Source of the DNA: Saccharum officinarum | Taxonomy: Eukaryota; Streptophyta; Magnoliopsida; Poales; Poaceae | Direction of reading: 5' to 3' | Assembly (NCBI GenBank): GCA_020631735.1 | Contig: CM036160.1 | Location: forward strand, 111,520,680 to 111,584,679 | Length of the DNA stretch: 64,000 bases | Shown here: in pieces, positions 56,201 through 64,000 of the stretch | Numbering within the stretch: position 1 is the stretch's first letter | Layout of the letters: every line of letters begins with the position of its first letter | Notes under the pieces: generated by a model | The model's input: only the letters and a program-made list of their open reading frames with translations | Told to the model about the DNA's origin: nothing | Database searches by the model: none | Position numbers and translations under genes: made by a program

Positions 56201-59200
56201 TGTTAGCGGCTTGCCAAATTGGTGCAACCTATTTGATTGTGTGAAAAAGGGCAGCATGACAAGAAGATTGATCAATCATGTCAGTTGTTTTCAATCACAG
56301 CAGCTATAGAAAAAATGCCTCTTGAACTCTTTCTTCAAGTTGTGGGATCACCAAAGGTTGACATCACTATAACTAAGTGTTCTGGGAGAACGCTTTCAGA
56401 TATTCCTATCAGTGTATACAATCAACTCATGGATGCTCATGCTAAGGGCCGTCTCTCACGCTTAATAAATATTTTAGATAAGCTCAAGGTAATATTTGCC
56501 TTCGATATTTCAATTAATTTTATATTTTGAGAATCTCCAATCAAGTGTGTTCTTAAAGCCAACATTACAATACTGGGTTTTTTGGGTTGATATTTGCCCG
56601 ATACATATTTTATTACTGCAATTGTTGTTCATATGTATATACATGCTTTATTATAGCAATTCTTTTTCATATTTAATGCAAGTCAGCTTGATGCTATCTC
56701 TACTGGGAGGACAACAGTGACCATTTGTTTTTGTGTTTGCTAGTTGATTGAACTTGTGAACAAACATGTAGAGGATTCTGATGTGCGTTCAGGGGCTATC
56801 ACTACATATTCACTGGAGCTCAGGCCTTACATTGAAGAACCTACACCAAGAGTTGTTCCATCATCACATGTCAGTGTGAACCATCGTCCAAAATTTCGGC
56901 ATGATTTTGTGCTTTCAAAGCAGGAGTCTGTCGATGCTTACTGGGAAACATTGAAGTACTGCTATCTAACAGCAGGCTTGGCTGATCAAAATGCCTTCCC
57001 TGGCAACTGCGTACCTGAGGTTTGTCATCCGTGCTACACACCTTTGTACTTTATTTATCTTTACCTTGTTATAAAAGAGGAGCTTGGGTGGGGGGGGGGA
57101 ATGGTGCGTTCTACGCCCACCCCCTACTCCTCATGGATCTTATGCGGCTGCACATTTATTTATAGACAAGTTTGTGGTGTTTGCAATTGTTAGGGAATGA
57201 TTTCCATTAGGTTGGGCTAACCCTAGAAGGGTAGCTATATAGGTACCATACATGGGCCTTAGCCTCATGGGCCTAATACATACTCCAACACCTCCCCGCA
57301 GTCTGAACTACCGGCGCAGCGGAGTTCCAGGCTGAACAAGAAAGAAACACACGCAACCCCCCACAGACGCAACTAGCCACCGGTGATGTTGAGGCTGGAG
57401 CGAAACTCGGCGAAGGTCGAGGACGGGAGGCCCTTGGTGAAGATGTCCGCGAACTGGGAGGTAGTCGGAACATGAAGAACCCGCACCTCGCCCATGGCCA
57501 CCCGATCGCGGACAAAATGGAGGTCGATCTCCACATGCTTCGTCCTCTGGTGCTGGATGGGGTTGGTGGAGAGGTAGACTGCATTGACATTGTCGCAGTA
57601 GATCATTGTGCTCCGGGAGGGCTGAGTGTGCAGCTCAGCAAGCAGCTGCCTGAGCCAGGCGGCCTCCGCCACGCCGTTAGCCACAGCGCGGTACTCCGCC
57701 TCGGCACTGGACCGGGAGACCACCGGCTGGCGCTTGGACGACCATGACACCAGGTTGCCGCCCAGGAAGACGGCGTAGCCGGAGGTGGAGCGACGAGTAT
57801 CCGGGCACCCCGCCCAGTCAGCGTCGGTGTAGACGACGAGGTCGGTGGAGGAGGCCCGGTGGAGGAGGAGACCGTAGTCGAGCGTGCCCCGGAGGTAGCG
57901 GAGGAGGCGCTTGAGAGCCGTGAGGTGAGGCTCCCAGGGGTCATGCATATGAAGACAGACCTGCTGAACCGCATAGGTGATGTCCGGCCGGGTGAAGGTG
58001 AGGTACTGAAGGGCCCCGGCGAGACTCCTGTACGCAGTGGGGTCGGCCACCGGGGGTCCCTCAACCTCAGACAGCTTACCCTGAGTGTCGACCGGAGTGG
58101 AGCAGGGGTTGCAGTCAGTCATCCCAGCCCGCTCCAGGATATCCCGAGTGTACTGCCGCTGGTGAAGAAGTAACCCGGCAGGACGGTGCTCAACTGTGAC
58201 CCCGAGGAAGTGGTGGAGCTCACCTAGATCCTTCATCGCGAACTCCTGCTAGAGAGCGGCAATGATCCTGCGGAGAAGGGGCTCGCTGGAGGCCGTGAGG
58301 ACAATGTCATCAACATAGAGCAGCAAGTAAGCAGTGTCAGCCCCATGGTGGTAGACGAACAGGGACGTATCAGACTTGGCCTCCACGAACCCCAGGGTCA
58401 GCAAGAAAGCAGCAAACCGGTGGTTCCGCGCCCGAGGTGCCTGCTTGAGGCCGTAGGGGGACCTGTTGAGCCGGCAGACCATGTCAGGACGGGTGGAATC
58501 GACGAACCCCGCCGGCTGACTGCAGTACACCGTCTCGGTAAGAAGGCCGTGGAGGAAGGCGTTCTTGACGTCCAGCTGGTGGACGGGCCAAGACCGAGCA
58601 AGCGCCAGCGAGAGCACGGTACGGACGGTGGCCGGCTTGACCACCGGGCTGAAGGTCTCATCGTAGTCGACTCCCGGGCGCTGAGTGAAACCCCGGAGGA
58701 CCCATCGAGCCTTGTAGCGCTCGAGAGAGCCATCAGCCCGGCGCTTGTGGGTCCAGATCCACTTGCCGGTGACGACGTTGGAGCCTGGCGGCCGTGGCAC
58801 CAACTCCCACGTCTGGTTGGCGAGTAGCGCGGCGTACTCCTCTTCCATCGCACGGCGCCAGTGAGGGTCCAACAGGGCGTCGCGGACGGAAGAGGGTACC
58901 GGGGAGACCACCGCGACGCCGGTCGAAGCCTCGAGGGCACGAGGTGGCAGTGTGCCAGCCGCGTGCCGTGTCACCATCGGGTGAACATGCCGCGGGTGTC
59001 GGTGAAGCAACGGCGGGTGGTAGACCGGCGGGGCACCACGAGCCGGCGGGGACTGCGGCGGTGGTGTCGGTGTCCCTGGCGGAGAAGGGACCGCGAGCGG
59101 CGGCGGCCGCGGCCTGCGCTGGTACACCCGTACCGGCACGGCGAACCTCGACGGAGGTGCCGGGACGGGATCCGGCGTCGGCGACCGGCACGACCCCCCC

Positions 59201-62200
59201 GGGGCAGAAGCGGGGGACGAAGGCCCCGGGTCTGCACCAATCGGAGAGGACGGGGCCGCGCCAGAGGACGACGGGCCCGGACCCGCTGGGGATCCGGGAC
59301 AGGTGGCCGGCACGGAGCGCGGCGAAGCGGTACCTGCAGGAGACCACGGAAGAGGTGGCTGGACCACCGTGTCAGCGGGAAAAAGAGGGAGGGTCAGGAA
59401 CCGGAGGGGTGGTGGTGCTGGAGAAAGGAAAAACGGACTCATCGAACACCACATGGCGAGAGATGAGGACCCGTCGGGAGGTGAGGTCGAAGCACCGATA
59501 CCCCTTGTGATCCGGTGAGTACCCGAGGAAGACACACAGAGTGGAACGGGGATCAAGCTTATGGGAAGAAGTGGCAGCGGTGTTGGGGTAACACGCACAC
59601 CCAAACACACGGAGGTGATCGTACCGAGGAGGGGTACCGAAGAGGGCGTGGTGTGGCGTGGGAGCGGGACAAGCGGCGGAAGGAAGACGGTTGAGGAGGT
59701 AGGTGGAAGTGTGCAAGCCCTCAGCCCAGAAGCGAGCAGGAAGAGAGGCCTGAAACAGAAGGGTGCGCACGGTGTCGTTGGTGGTGCGAATCATGCGCTC
59801 GGCCTTGCCATTCTGCGAAGAGGTGTATGGACAAGACATGCGCAACTGAACACCGTGAGAGAGGAAGAAAGCTCGGGAGGTGGAGTTATCAAACTCGCGA
59901 CCATTGTCACACTGGACGGCCTTGATGGTGAGGCCGAACTGTGTAGACACCCAAGTAAAGAAGTGAAGGAGCGTGGTAAACGTATCTGACTTCGCACGGA
60001 GGGGAAAAGTCCACGAATAATGCGAAAAATCATCAACAACCACAAGATAGTACTTATAACCAGAAATACTCAGAACAGGAGATATCCATAGGTCGCAATG
60101 TACAAGATCAAAAATACGGGCCGCATGGGAAGAAGAACTAGAAAAAGGAAGACGAACATGTCGGCCCAATTGGCACGCATGACACAGTTGCTCATCATGA
60201 GCTCGAGTACATGGAAGACCGGAGCTACGACTGAGCTGTATCAGGGCATCACGTCCAGGATGGCCGAGGCGCCGGTGCCAGGTAGTAGAGGAAGTAGAAG
60301 CGGCGAAGGCAGCTGACAAAACGGACGGCGAAGAAGACGAAGGAGCCGCCGGGAAGCGAAGGGTGTAAAGGGGCCCGGTGCTGTCACATCGGAGCAGAGG
60401 ACGCCGGGAAGCCAAATCCTTTACAGTAAGACCAGAAGAGTCAAATTCCACAGAACAAGAATTGTCAGCTGTAAAACGACGAATAGAAAGAAGGTTATGA
60501 ACCATAGAAGGAGCAACAAGAACATCAGGAAGACAGAAGGAGCCATGAGCACCGGCGGTACCCACAGACGTGACTGGAAGACAAGAACCATTTGCGACCA
60601 TAATGGACGAAGGAAGAGAGGAGGGAGAGTGAAGCGACGAAAGTATACCGGGGTCCGGAGTGGTGTGGTAGGTGGCTCCCGAATCAGCGATCCACTCGGG
60701 TCCGACCGGAGGTGTCAGGCCCATGGTGCTGAACGAGCGAGCCAGGGCTGCCTGGTCCCATCCGGCGACCCCCGGGAGAGTCCCAGAGGGTGGAGTCCAC
60801 GCCGTAGCAGGGAAAGCGCCGGGTGGAGAACCAGCAGGAGGAGCTCCGGTGAGCATGGCCACCGGTGGACGCGAGTCGGCCCCGGGGGCGTGGTAGGGCC
60901 ACATGGAGATGCGCCCGGACCACGGGTTCTGGAAGGAGGGCCATGGTGCCCCCCCTGAGGCCCACCAGGTGCCGGAGCCTGGGTATGTCCACCCCGGCCG
61001 CCCCCGCGACCCCCTCCGCGGCGACGACGACCACCACGACCCCCCCCACCTCCGCTCGGCCCGGAGGGAGGAGGACCCAGGAGAGACGGTGGCGGTGGAG
61101 CGGTCGACCGCGGTGGAGCAGACGGACGCGGCGAAGTAGCAGCCAGGGCCATCGAGGAGGACGAGGACCCCGTGGAAGTGGTGGATCCCGGCTGGAGGCC
61201 CTGCGTGAGCTCCTCCATGACGAGATCGTCACGGACCTCCAGGAAGGTGGGGAAGGGCCTCTGGCGGGTGATCCACGTCCGGAGGTGGACGTAGCGGTCG
61301 CTGAGCCCCCGGAGGACGTTGAGGACCAAGATGCGATCCTCCACGGGCCACCCAAGGTCCCCCAGGGAGTCCGCCATGCCCTTCATCCGACGGCAGAACT
61401 CGCCGACGGAGAGGTCACCCTGGACGAAGGTACGGAAGCTCGCGTCGAGACGCAGAGCCCGGGCCTCGGCATTGCCCAGGAACTGGCCCTCAAGGGCAAG
61501 CCACGCCCGGCGCGCGTCAGGGGAGGTGCGGACGAGGTCGTGGAGGTCCAGAGAGATCGTCCCCAGGATCCAGGAGAGAACGATGCTGTCGAGACGGAGC
61601 CACGACGGCGTCTGGACGGCGACCGAGGCGTCGACGAGGACGTGGTCGTCGAGGGCGTAGCAGCGAAGAGTGAGGAGCACCAGATCCCGCCAGCGGGCGT
61701 ACGAGGGCGACTCCGGCTCGAGGACGACCGGAACGAGCAGGCGAATGTTCTGGACCCCCCCCCCGGCCTGGTAGTGCAGCTGAGCCACGAGCGGGTCGGC
61801 CGGGTCGTGCCAGAGGACGGCAGTGTATGACACGCGGCGTCCCGGCGAGGCAGAGGAGGTGGCTCCGGCGTCCGGGCCCGCGGGAGAGGTGAGGAGCTGC
61901 TCGGCCTCGGCGATCTGGCGGGCCAGGGCGTCGGCCGCGTCGCGCTCGTGTTCCCACACGAGAGCGGCTGCGCGCACGCGGGCCTGCCCCTCCGCGGCGG
62001 CGGTCCGGGCAGCGACGAGAGCAGCGGCGAGGGTGAGGTTGGGTCCAGTCAGGCCGAGAGGGAGACCCCCAGGAGGGGCCGACTGAAGACCGGACTACCG
62101 GAGGGGGCAGCAGCAGCCAGCAGACCATCGTGCAGCGCCTGGAGAGGCTGGAGCGGCTGGAGGAGGGGCTGCGTCTGCTGGTGGAGCGGCTGGAGGAGGG

Positions 62201-64000
62201 GCTGCGGCTGCTGGTGAAGAGCTTCCGCGTGCTGGAGACCAGCACCGGTGCGCTGGAGGCCAGCATCGGCGCCCCCAGCCTCCTCACCCGCTTCAGCCCC
62301 CCCCCCCCTCCCCCGGCGCCAGGAGTGGCGGCTGCGGTGAGGACCTGGGCCGGGGCAGGGGCGCCAGGAGCGGCGGCGGGAGGAGCAGGGTGGGGAAGGG
62401 CCGCGCCCTGCGGCTGCGGGTGAGGGACGGCCGCGCCCTGCAGCTGCTGGTGAGGGACGGCGGCGGGCTGGGCGGCACCCAGGGCAGGGGCGGCGCCGCC
62501 TGGAGGAGGCCGGGCGGCTGGAGACGGGGCAGCAAGAACCTGGCGCCAGGAGGAAGAAGAAAGGGGGGGAATAGCTGTAGAGGGAGGGAGGAGGAAGGGG
62601 AACGCCGGCCATGGCGCCTGGGCCGGCGGCGGCGGCCAGCAGGGCCAGGCGGCGGCGGGCAGGAGGTGGTGAAGGGGAAAACCTAACCTAGGCTGCTGAT
62701 ACCATGTTAGGGAATGATTTTCATTAGGTTGGGCTAACCCTAGAAGGGTAGCTATATAGGTACCATACATGGGCCACATGGGCCTTAGCCTCATGGGCCT
62801 AATACATACTCCAACAGCAATATCATATGAAAAAACATTCTTTTTTTTAGATTTCAGTTTTTTTAGTTTGTAACTTCAAATCTCATTGTTTACTTTATTG
62901 GAATCCACCACAACGTGTGGATATGGATCTTGCTACCTAGTGATAAGGATATCTTATAATTGTTTATCTTTTATTATAGTTTTCTTGAACACGTTCTTTT
63001 TTATCCCTTCATACACTCAGAAAACATGTTATATTATGGGTATTATTATGCTAAACTGCCTAATGATTTTTGCACTGCCTTTGTTTCATTCTCTTGTTGT
63101 AAATTCTTCTGTCCTATAAAATCATTTCTGCTAAAAATTGTGCATGTTGTATTTGGCTGAGCAGAGTTGGCTTGCGTTTATAATTTTTTAGCACTCGACT
63201 GTTGCCATCTCTGTATGACTTCAATACTATATGTGGCTGCTGTTGATATTTACTGTTCCACTTTTATTCATGATTGTGTGCTGCAGTAGCTGGCCCCAAT
63301 GTAACTATGAAACCCTAGTTGGCTAGTTGCATGTATCTTGATATACACTTTCTTGTTTGTAGTACATATTTGACTACATGTATTATCAGCTGAAAACATG
63401 TTATTAGTTGTTGAAAAAACTCCCAATAGTTAATCACACTAAATTTTCATCTGTAGATGTTCTTATATGATACTGTCCATGTAGGTTTCTCGTCTACGGT
63501 CATGGAGTTCGCTAAGGGTAATGACTACTGAAAAACGTCTAGAATTACAAAAGCGTCTTATGAATGAAAGTGAGAAGGAGAGACTTTCTTACAAAGTTTG
63601 CCATATAATTGCAAAGGATTTGAATCTCTCCATGCAGCAGGTATGTGTTTGATCCCATTTAGATTATTTTGTGGGTGATTTGTTTTAATCTTTTTGTCTG
63701 AGTAGTATTTTTAATTTTGTACTATGTATATGGTTCCTGTTCATCATCACTGACTGGATGGATTGGTTTTGCTGATTAGGTGCTTTGTGCTTCCTCCAAG
63801 ACTAGACATCTTAATGAGCAGGCAAGCATTTCTGATACACAAAATCAGCAAAAATTTAATAGATCAACCTCTCGGAAAAGGAAAAGATCTGCTGATGAAA
63901 TTGCGATGAAGTTTATTAAGCAAAAAGTTGAAGCTAGTGGATCATCCTCACAGAGATCAGCCAAGTCTATTCTGGATAAAGAAGTAACAGAGAGAATCTC
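33719..64000 (+). CDS. GTF3C1: TFIIIC B-block binding (largest) subunit, exons 1-11, 3' partial
   Basis: DNA-binding subunit of RNA polymerase III factor TFIIIC, which recognises the B box of tRNA genes in the nucleus. Exons: 33719-34128, 34500-34977, 35243-35314, 35393-35455, 36122-36307, 53609-53990, 54522-54607, 55746-56488, 56744-57019, 63485-63640, 63780 onward. All introns are GT-AG and all phases join. The start MAMDVLVSVALDEVCASIST matches the plant family N-terminus; the B-block winged-helix signature is TSGVTQKSLWES...NNFHYVVKTLQSQGLIVGKQ in exon 2; PLELFLQVVG and RSWSSLRVMT are further family blocks. About 1,000 codons lie in the window and the gene continues. Oddities: a 24 bp in-frame repeat in exon 2, a two-base frame break in exon 8, and introns of 17.3 and 6.5 kb filled with copia elements. 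Confidence 0.87.
34129..34499 (+). other. TFIIIC intron 1
   Basis: 371 bp, GTGCGC to TCGTAG, without recognised elements. Confidence 0.8.
34500..34977 (+). CDS. GTF3C1: TFIIIC subunit exon 2 (B-block domain)
   Basis: Starts with G completing arginine, then TSGVTQKSLWES. It includes four 24 bp repeat units (34534-34629) and continues NNFHYVVKTLQSQGLIVGKQ, the B-block binding winged helix. Ends KLEEASGK before the donor GTAAAC. Confidence 0.92.
34534..34629 (+). repeat. Four in-frame 24 bp units in TFIIIC exon 2
   Basis: The units translate as SIGMETKE, SIGMEPNQ, SIDMKPSK and SIRMKANN. They lie just before the conserved NFHYVVK segment of the B-block domain. The unit bases differ at several positions, so the expansion is not brand new. 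Confidence 0.92.
35009..35158. mobile_element. Stowaway-like MITE in TFIIIC intron 2
   Basis: TACTCCCTCCGTTCCAAATT at the left and AATTTGGAACAGAGGGAGTA at the right form a near-perfect inverted repeat. 150 bp; lies 31 bp after the exon 2 donor. Confidence 0.9.
35200..35240. repeat. (TA)n microsatellite at an intron acceptor
   Basis: About 20 TA units end exactly at the AG (35241-35242) of intron 2, in place of a polypyrimidine tract. Confidence 0.92.
35243..35314 (+). CDS. GTF3C1: TFIIIC subunit exon 3
   Basis: 72 bp, 24 codons: ALAVSDIKKDLSYKMPRGHR then AWRN, between the TA-repeat acceptor and GTAGGT. In phase 0 on both sides. Confidence 0.85.
35393..35455 (+). CDS. GTF3C1: TFIIIC subunit exon 4
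   Basis: 63 bp, 21 codons: VLRRLLDAQLVEEIGAKVDN then E, after TTTCTTAG and before GTGATG. Too short for an ORF scan. Confidence 0.87.
35456..36121 (+). other. TFIIIC intron 4
   Basis: 666 bp, no repeat or element recognised. Confidence 0.7.
36122..36307 (+). CDS. GTF3C1: TFIIIC subunit exon 5
   Basis: 62 codons from VIRCLRLLKKFNPNEFKRES to the end GPKGATLVE, between TTCCAG and GTACCT. It ends in phase 0 and joins exon 6 across a 17.3 kb intron. Confidence 0.9.
36538..36653 (-). repeat. Copia B 3' LTR (116 bp)
   Basis: TGCTAG...CCAACA; same family LTR as A, with a longer tail. Confidence 0.93.
36755..40160 (-). CDS. Copia B pol, uninterrupted frame
   Basis: Protease WITDSGATFHTT, integrase LGHPGRDALTQLSR...CHACQLGRH and QCDNGREFDNS, RT LDVKNAFLHG and YLLLYVDDIVLTASS, RNase H SSAEAEYRAVANG, ending LNVSSG. 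No stop or frameshift over about 1,130 codons, the most intact pol of the six copia copies. The frame extends further upstream, but there it is not the gag frame. The switch between gag and pol frames is at a C-run (40153-40159 on the plus strand). Confidence 0.88.
40161..41081 (-). pseudogene. Copia B gag N-terminus with 81 bp repeats, core missing
   Basis: Starts MAGRTPSPPPSTYHFPPLPS. It contains three 81 bp units (period visible at 40680, 40761 and 40842) encoding Ala/Pro/Leu-rich 27-residue blocks. It ends SASARAAAA-like sequence and joins directly to the protease. The 200-residue gag core and Gly/Arg tail of copies E and F are absent. Confidence 0.8.
41166..41281 (-). repeat. Copia B 5' LTR (116 bp)
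   Basis: Identical by eye to 36538-36653; followed inward by TGGTATCA. Confidence 0.93.
41800..41909 (-). repeat. Copia C 3' LTR (110 bp)
   Basis: TGTTAGAATG...CTCAACA. Has AACCCTAAAAGG where the other LTR has AACCCTAGAAGG. Confidence 0.92.
42000..46255 (-). pseudogene. Copia C gag-pol, multiply broken
   Basis: The gag start MAGRPPSPPPSTYTHFPPLP (46255) and only the last part of the gag core (RQRPFPTF-like) remain. Protease WIADSGATYHTT is present. Stops at 44810-44812, 44584-44586 and 44491-44493 stand where siblings have Gln (CHACQLG, WVSTQFG, GVQLRMS). A shift near the C-terminal side of integrase (about 44240) follows. The RT and RNase H frame (YLLLYVDDIVLTASS, SSAEAEYRVVANG) is open from there to 42000. 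Confidence 0.88.
46351..46459 (-). repeat. Copia C 5' LTR (109 bp)
   Basis: One base shorter than its partner (GGTAAGATACATG versus GGTAAGCATACATG). Confidence 0.92.
46524..46884 (-). mobile_element. TRIM-like miniature LTR element
   Basis: Two related terminal repeats, 46526-46615 and 46803-46884 (TATTGAGTTGCA...TACTCCAACA), flank a 187 bp interior without ORF. AGGAC is found on both sides (46519-46523 and 46885-46889). On the minus strand the interior starts TGATATCAAAGCCAGAGGTC and then CTCGAGTTCGAATC, an extended match to the 3' part of initiator-Met tRNA. Non-autonomous terminal-repeat retrotransposon in miniature. Confidence 0.75.
47129..47241 (+). repeat. Copia D 5' LTR (113 bp)
   Basis: TGTTGGAGTATAGGATTAGG...TTCTAACA, followed by TGGTATCAGCAGCC. 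Confidence 0.92.
47306..47802 (+). pseudogene. Copia D gag-RNase H fusion remnant
   Basis: Reads MAGRPPPPPTYFSCFPPLSS, then after about 30 codons jumps to FLGGNLVSWSSK of RNase H. Stops at 47450-47452 and 47719-47721 replace Gln codons of the siblings (SSKRQPVV, TTSQFADIF). A further frame change lies near 47565. Not functional. Confidence 0.88.
47903..48016 (+). repeat. Copia E 5' LTR (114 bp)
   Basis: TGTTGG...TCTAGCA with CTATATAG followed by the hairpin GCTACCCTTCTAGGGTTAGC. Confidence 0.93.
48120..49118 (+). pseudogene. Copia E gag N-terminal part, stopped by TGA
   Basis: Starts MAGRRSPPPSPSYFHSFPSL. Includes an Ala-rich segment, a helical RVRAAALVWEHEREAADALT block and YARWRDLVVLTLRRYALDDH. 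TGA at 49116-49118 stands where copy F has TGG (LDSIVLSWILGT). The gag core continues in frame after the stop. Confidence 0.88.
49119..51641 (+). pseudogene. Copia E rest of gag, integrase and start of RT
   Basis: Continues RMKGMADSLGDLGWPVEDRI (gag core) and a Gly-rich stretch, then jumps at 49893 from AFPATAWTP to SHAARIFDLVHCDLW. This omits the protease and the integrase zinc region (about 190 residues present in F). The integrase core (QCDNGREFDNS, NGKAERMIRTTND) is intact. Near 51360 the RT frame shifts (RWALRGFTRAL instead of the sibling path to GVDYDETFSPVV). Confidence 0.88.
51360..52663 (+). pseudogene. Copia E RT and RNase H
   Basis: Open in the shifted frame: GVDYDETFSPVVKPATVRTV, LDVKNAFLHG, YLLLYVDDIVLTASS, SSAEAEYRAVANG, ending LNITGG. 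One Leu codon is missing in AGLLHQRQ compared with siblings (in frame). Confidence 0.9.
52746..52859 (+). repeat. Copia E 3' LTR (114 bp)
   Basis: Identical by eye to the 5' LTR. The polypurine tract GCGGGGGGG lies directly before it. Confidence 0.93.
53609..53990 (+). CDS. GTF3C1: TFIIIC subunit exon 6
   Basis: The acceptor AATCAG at 53606-53608 was preferred over the later TTGCAG, because it keeps phase 0 with exon 5 and gives LCRRLGGKYNPKVLIKRVSS, continuous with LVE. It carries on FNLTSQAEVVGKTKQYRYWT and ends QPVGQ plus one base before GTATAG. Confidence 0.85.
53991..54521 (+). other. TFIIIC intron 6
   Basis: 531 bp, GTATAG to TTCTAG; no element recognised. Confidence 0.7.
54522..54607 (+). 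CDS. GTF3C1: TFIIIC subunit exon 7
   Basis: 86 bp: completes glycine, then KVALQRNRHRCSTSTFDDRQ and KRILHILK before GTTGTT. Confidence 0.87.
54608..55745 (+). other. TFIIIC intron 7
   Basis: 1,138 bp, GT to CACAG; no clear transposon ends. A GC-richer part near 55070-55260 has no matching gene in either direction. Confidence 0.65.
55746..56488 (+). CDS. GTF3C1: TFIIIC subunit exon 8, with frame disruption
   Basis: After CACAG: KKNFVLMVELRKWLQKLEKE...MIRAKLLHKFLWEYVSGLPN...NLFD. At 56238-56242 (TGTGT) the frame moves by two extra bases, and the conserved part resumes as EKGQHDKKIDQSCQLFSITA and AAIEKMPLELFLQVVGSPK, ending LDKLK before GTAATA. The exon is 743 bp where 741 would keep phase. 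The original frame meets a stop at 56307-56309. A local TG duplication or a sequencing error would explain it. Confidence 0.85.
56744..57019 (+). CDS. GTF3C1: TFIIIC subunit exon 9
   Basis: 92 codons from LIELVNKHVEDSDVRSGAIT through YSLELRPYIEEP and RHDFVLSKQESVDAYWETLK to GNCVPE, between TTGCTAG and GTTTGT. Confidence 0.9.
57188..57290 (-). repeat. Copia F 3' LTR (103 bp)
   Basis: TGTTAGGGAATG...CTCCAACA, with a 9 bp deletion relative to its partner. Confidence 0.92.
57373..59384 (-). pseudogene. Copia F linker, RT and RNase H with a stop in RT
   Basis: Pro-rich linker, RT YKARWVLRGFTQRPGVDYDE, LDVKNAFLHG and YLLLYVDDIVLTASS. Then TAG at 58249-58251, where siblings have CAG (LQQEFAMKDLG). 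The frame continues to SSAEAEYRAVANG and LNITGG at 57373. Confidence 0.9.
59385..60904 (-). pseudogene. Copia F protease and integrase
   Basis: WIADSGATYHTT (protease), LGHPGRDALIQLSR...CHACQLGRH, DDFSHYSWTFPLR, QCDNGREFDNS, NGKAERMIRTTND. The frame breaks at about 59385-59390, where a T-run is one base shorter than in copy E. Confidence 0.88.
60685..62612 (-). pseudogene. Copia F gag with complete core
   Basis: Starts MAGVPLPPPSLYSYSPPFFF at 62612. The N-terminal Pro/Gln-rich part is frame-broken near C-runs (about 62290 and 62100). From 61977 the frame is open: RAAALVWEHERDAADALARQ, YARWRDLVLLTLRCYALDDH, LDSIVLSWILGTISLDLHDL, RMKGMADSLGDLGWPVEDRI, ending in a Gly/Arg-rich stretch (GGGRGGRRRRGGGRGGGRGG). 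The reference copy for the gag core in this window. Confidence 0.85.
62705..62816 (-). repeat. Copia F 5' LTR (112 bp)
   Basis: Carries the full CCACATGGGCC repeat of the family. Confidence 0.92.
63485..63640 (+). CDS. GTF3C1: TFIIIC subunit exon 10
   Basis: 52 codons: VSRLRSWSSLRVMTTEKRLE...SYKVCHIIAKDLNLSMQQ, between ATGTAG and GTATGT. RSWSSLRVMT is a conserved family block. Confidence 0.9.
63780..64000 (+). CDS. GTF3C1: TFIIIC subunit exon 11, partial
   Basis: After GATTAG: VLCASSKTRHLNEQASISDT, then a Lys/Arg-rich possible nuclear localisation stretch (SRKRKRSADE). The frame is open to the window edge. Confidence 0.88.
   Translation, partial: MLCASSKTRHLNEQASISDTQNQQKFNRSTSRKRKRSADEIAMKFIKQKVEASGSSSQRSAKSILDKEVTERI

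Larger units (their letters stand above)
57188..62816 (-). mobile_element. Copia element F in TFIIIC intron 9
   Basis: The longest copy in layout (5.6 kb). LTRs 57188-57290 (103 bp) and 62705-62816 (112 bp); the 3' one lacks a 9 bp CCACATGGG unit and there is one substitution. GCAAT is duplicated (57183-57187 and 62817-62821). Primer site TGGTATCAGCAGCC on the element strand. Gag core, protease, integrase, RT and RNase H are all present, but frames are broken in several places. Antisense to TFIIIC. Confidence 0.95.
57020..63484 (+). other. TFIIIC intron 9, 6.5 kb, holding copia F
   Basis: Donor GTTTGT, acceptor ATGTAG. Apart from copia F (57188-62816) it contains a G-run near 57090-57100 and plain AT-rich sequence at 62822-63484. 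Confidence 0.85.

Overview
This window is nuclear DNA from a grass (Poaceae). Evidence: spliced genes with GT-AG introns, dense Stowaway and Tourist-like MITEs, and nested LTR retrotransposons. The MITE and LTR types suggest an Andropogoneae relative (sorghum, sugarcane or Miscanthus type), but that is inference; no species is proven. I saw no CRISPR array, rRNA gene or complete tRNA gene.

Three host genes can be supported. (1) At the left edge, minus strand, is the 5' part of a zinc alcohol dehydrogenase-like gene: exons at 2394-2433, 2158-2294, 1439-1485 and 1-102 (partial). (2) At 32689-33275, minus strand, is a gene for the U4/U6.U5 tri-snRNP 27 kDa protein (SNRNP27-like), which needs a one-base frame correction. 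(3) From 33719 past the right edge, plus strand, is the B-block binding (largest) subunit of TFIIIC: eleven exons in about 30 kb, with a two-base frame disruption in exon 8. Genes 2 and 3 are divergent and share a 443 bp intergenic region.

The rest is mostly transposons. From 2.6 to 13.3 kb: a MITE cluster; a 1.4 kb inverted-repeat element whose arms carry a captured wax-synthase gene fragment; a 2.47 kb solo LTR flanked by a 5 bp duplication; a degenerate tandem repeat; and a truncated LINE. From 13.3 to 30.0 kb: copia element A (minus strand), split by an 11.4 kb Ty3/gypsy chromovirus (plus strand) that has two almost identical 3,354 bp LTRs.

Intron 5 of the TFIIIC gene is 17.3 kb. It contains three independent insertions of the same short-LTR copia family (B, C and D), element E nested in the 3' LTR of D, and a small TRIM element. 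Intron 9 (6.5 kb) holds a sixth copy, F. Target-site duplications were read for every one of these insertions.

Two patterns stand out. Young-looking elements often lack essential coding parts: the gypsy element lacks the reverse transcriptase catalytic core, and copies A, B, C and D lack most or all of the gag core. Also, every stop codon I could compare with an intact sibling or family consensus reads as a C-to-T or G-to-A change.
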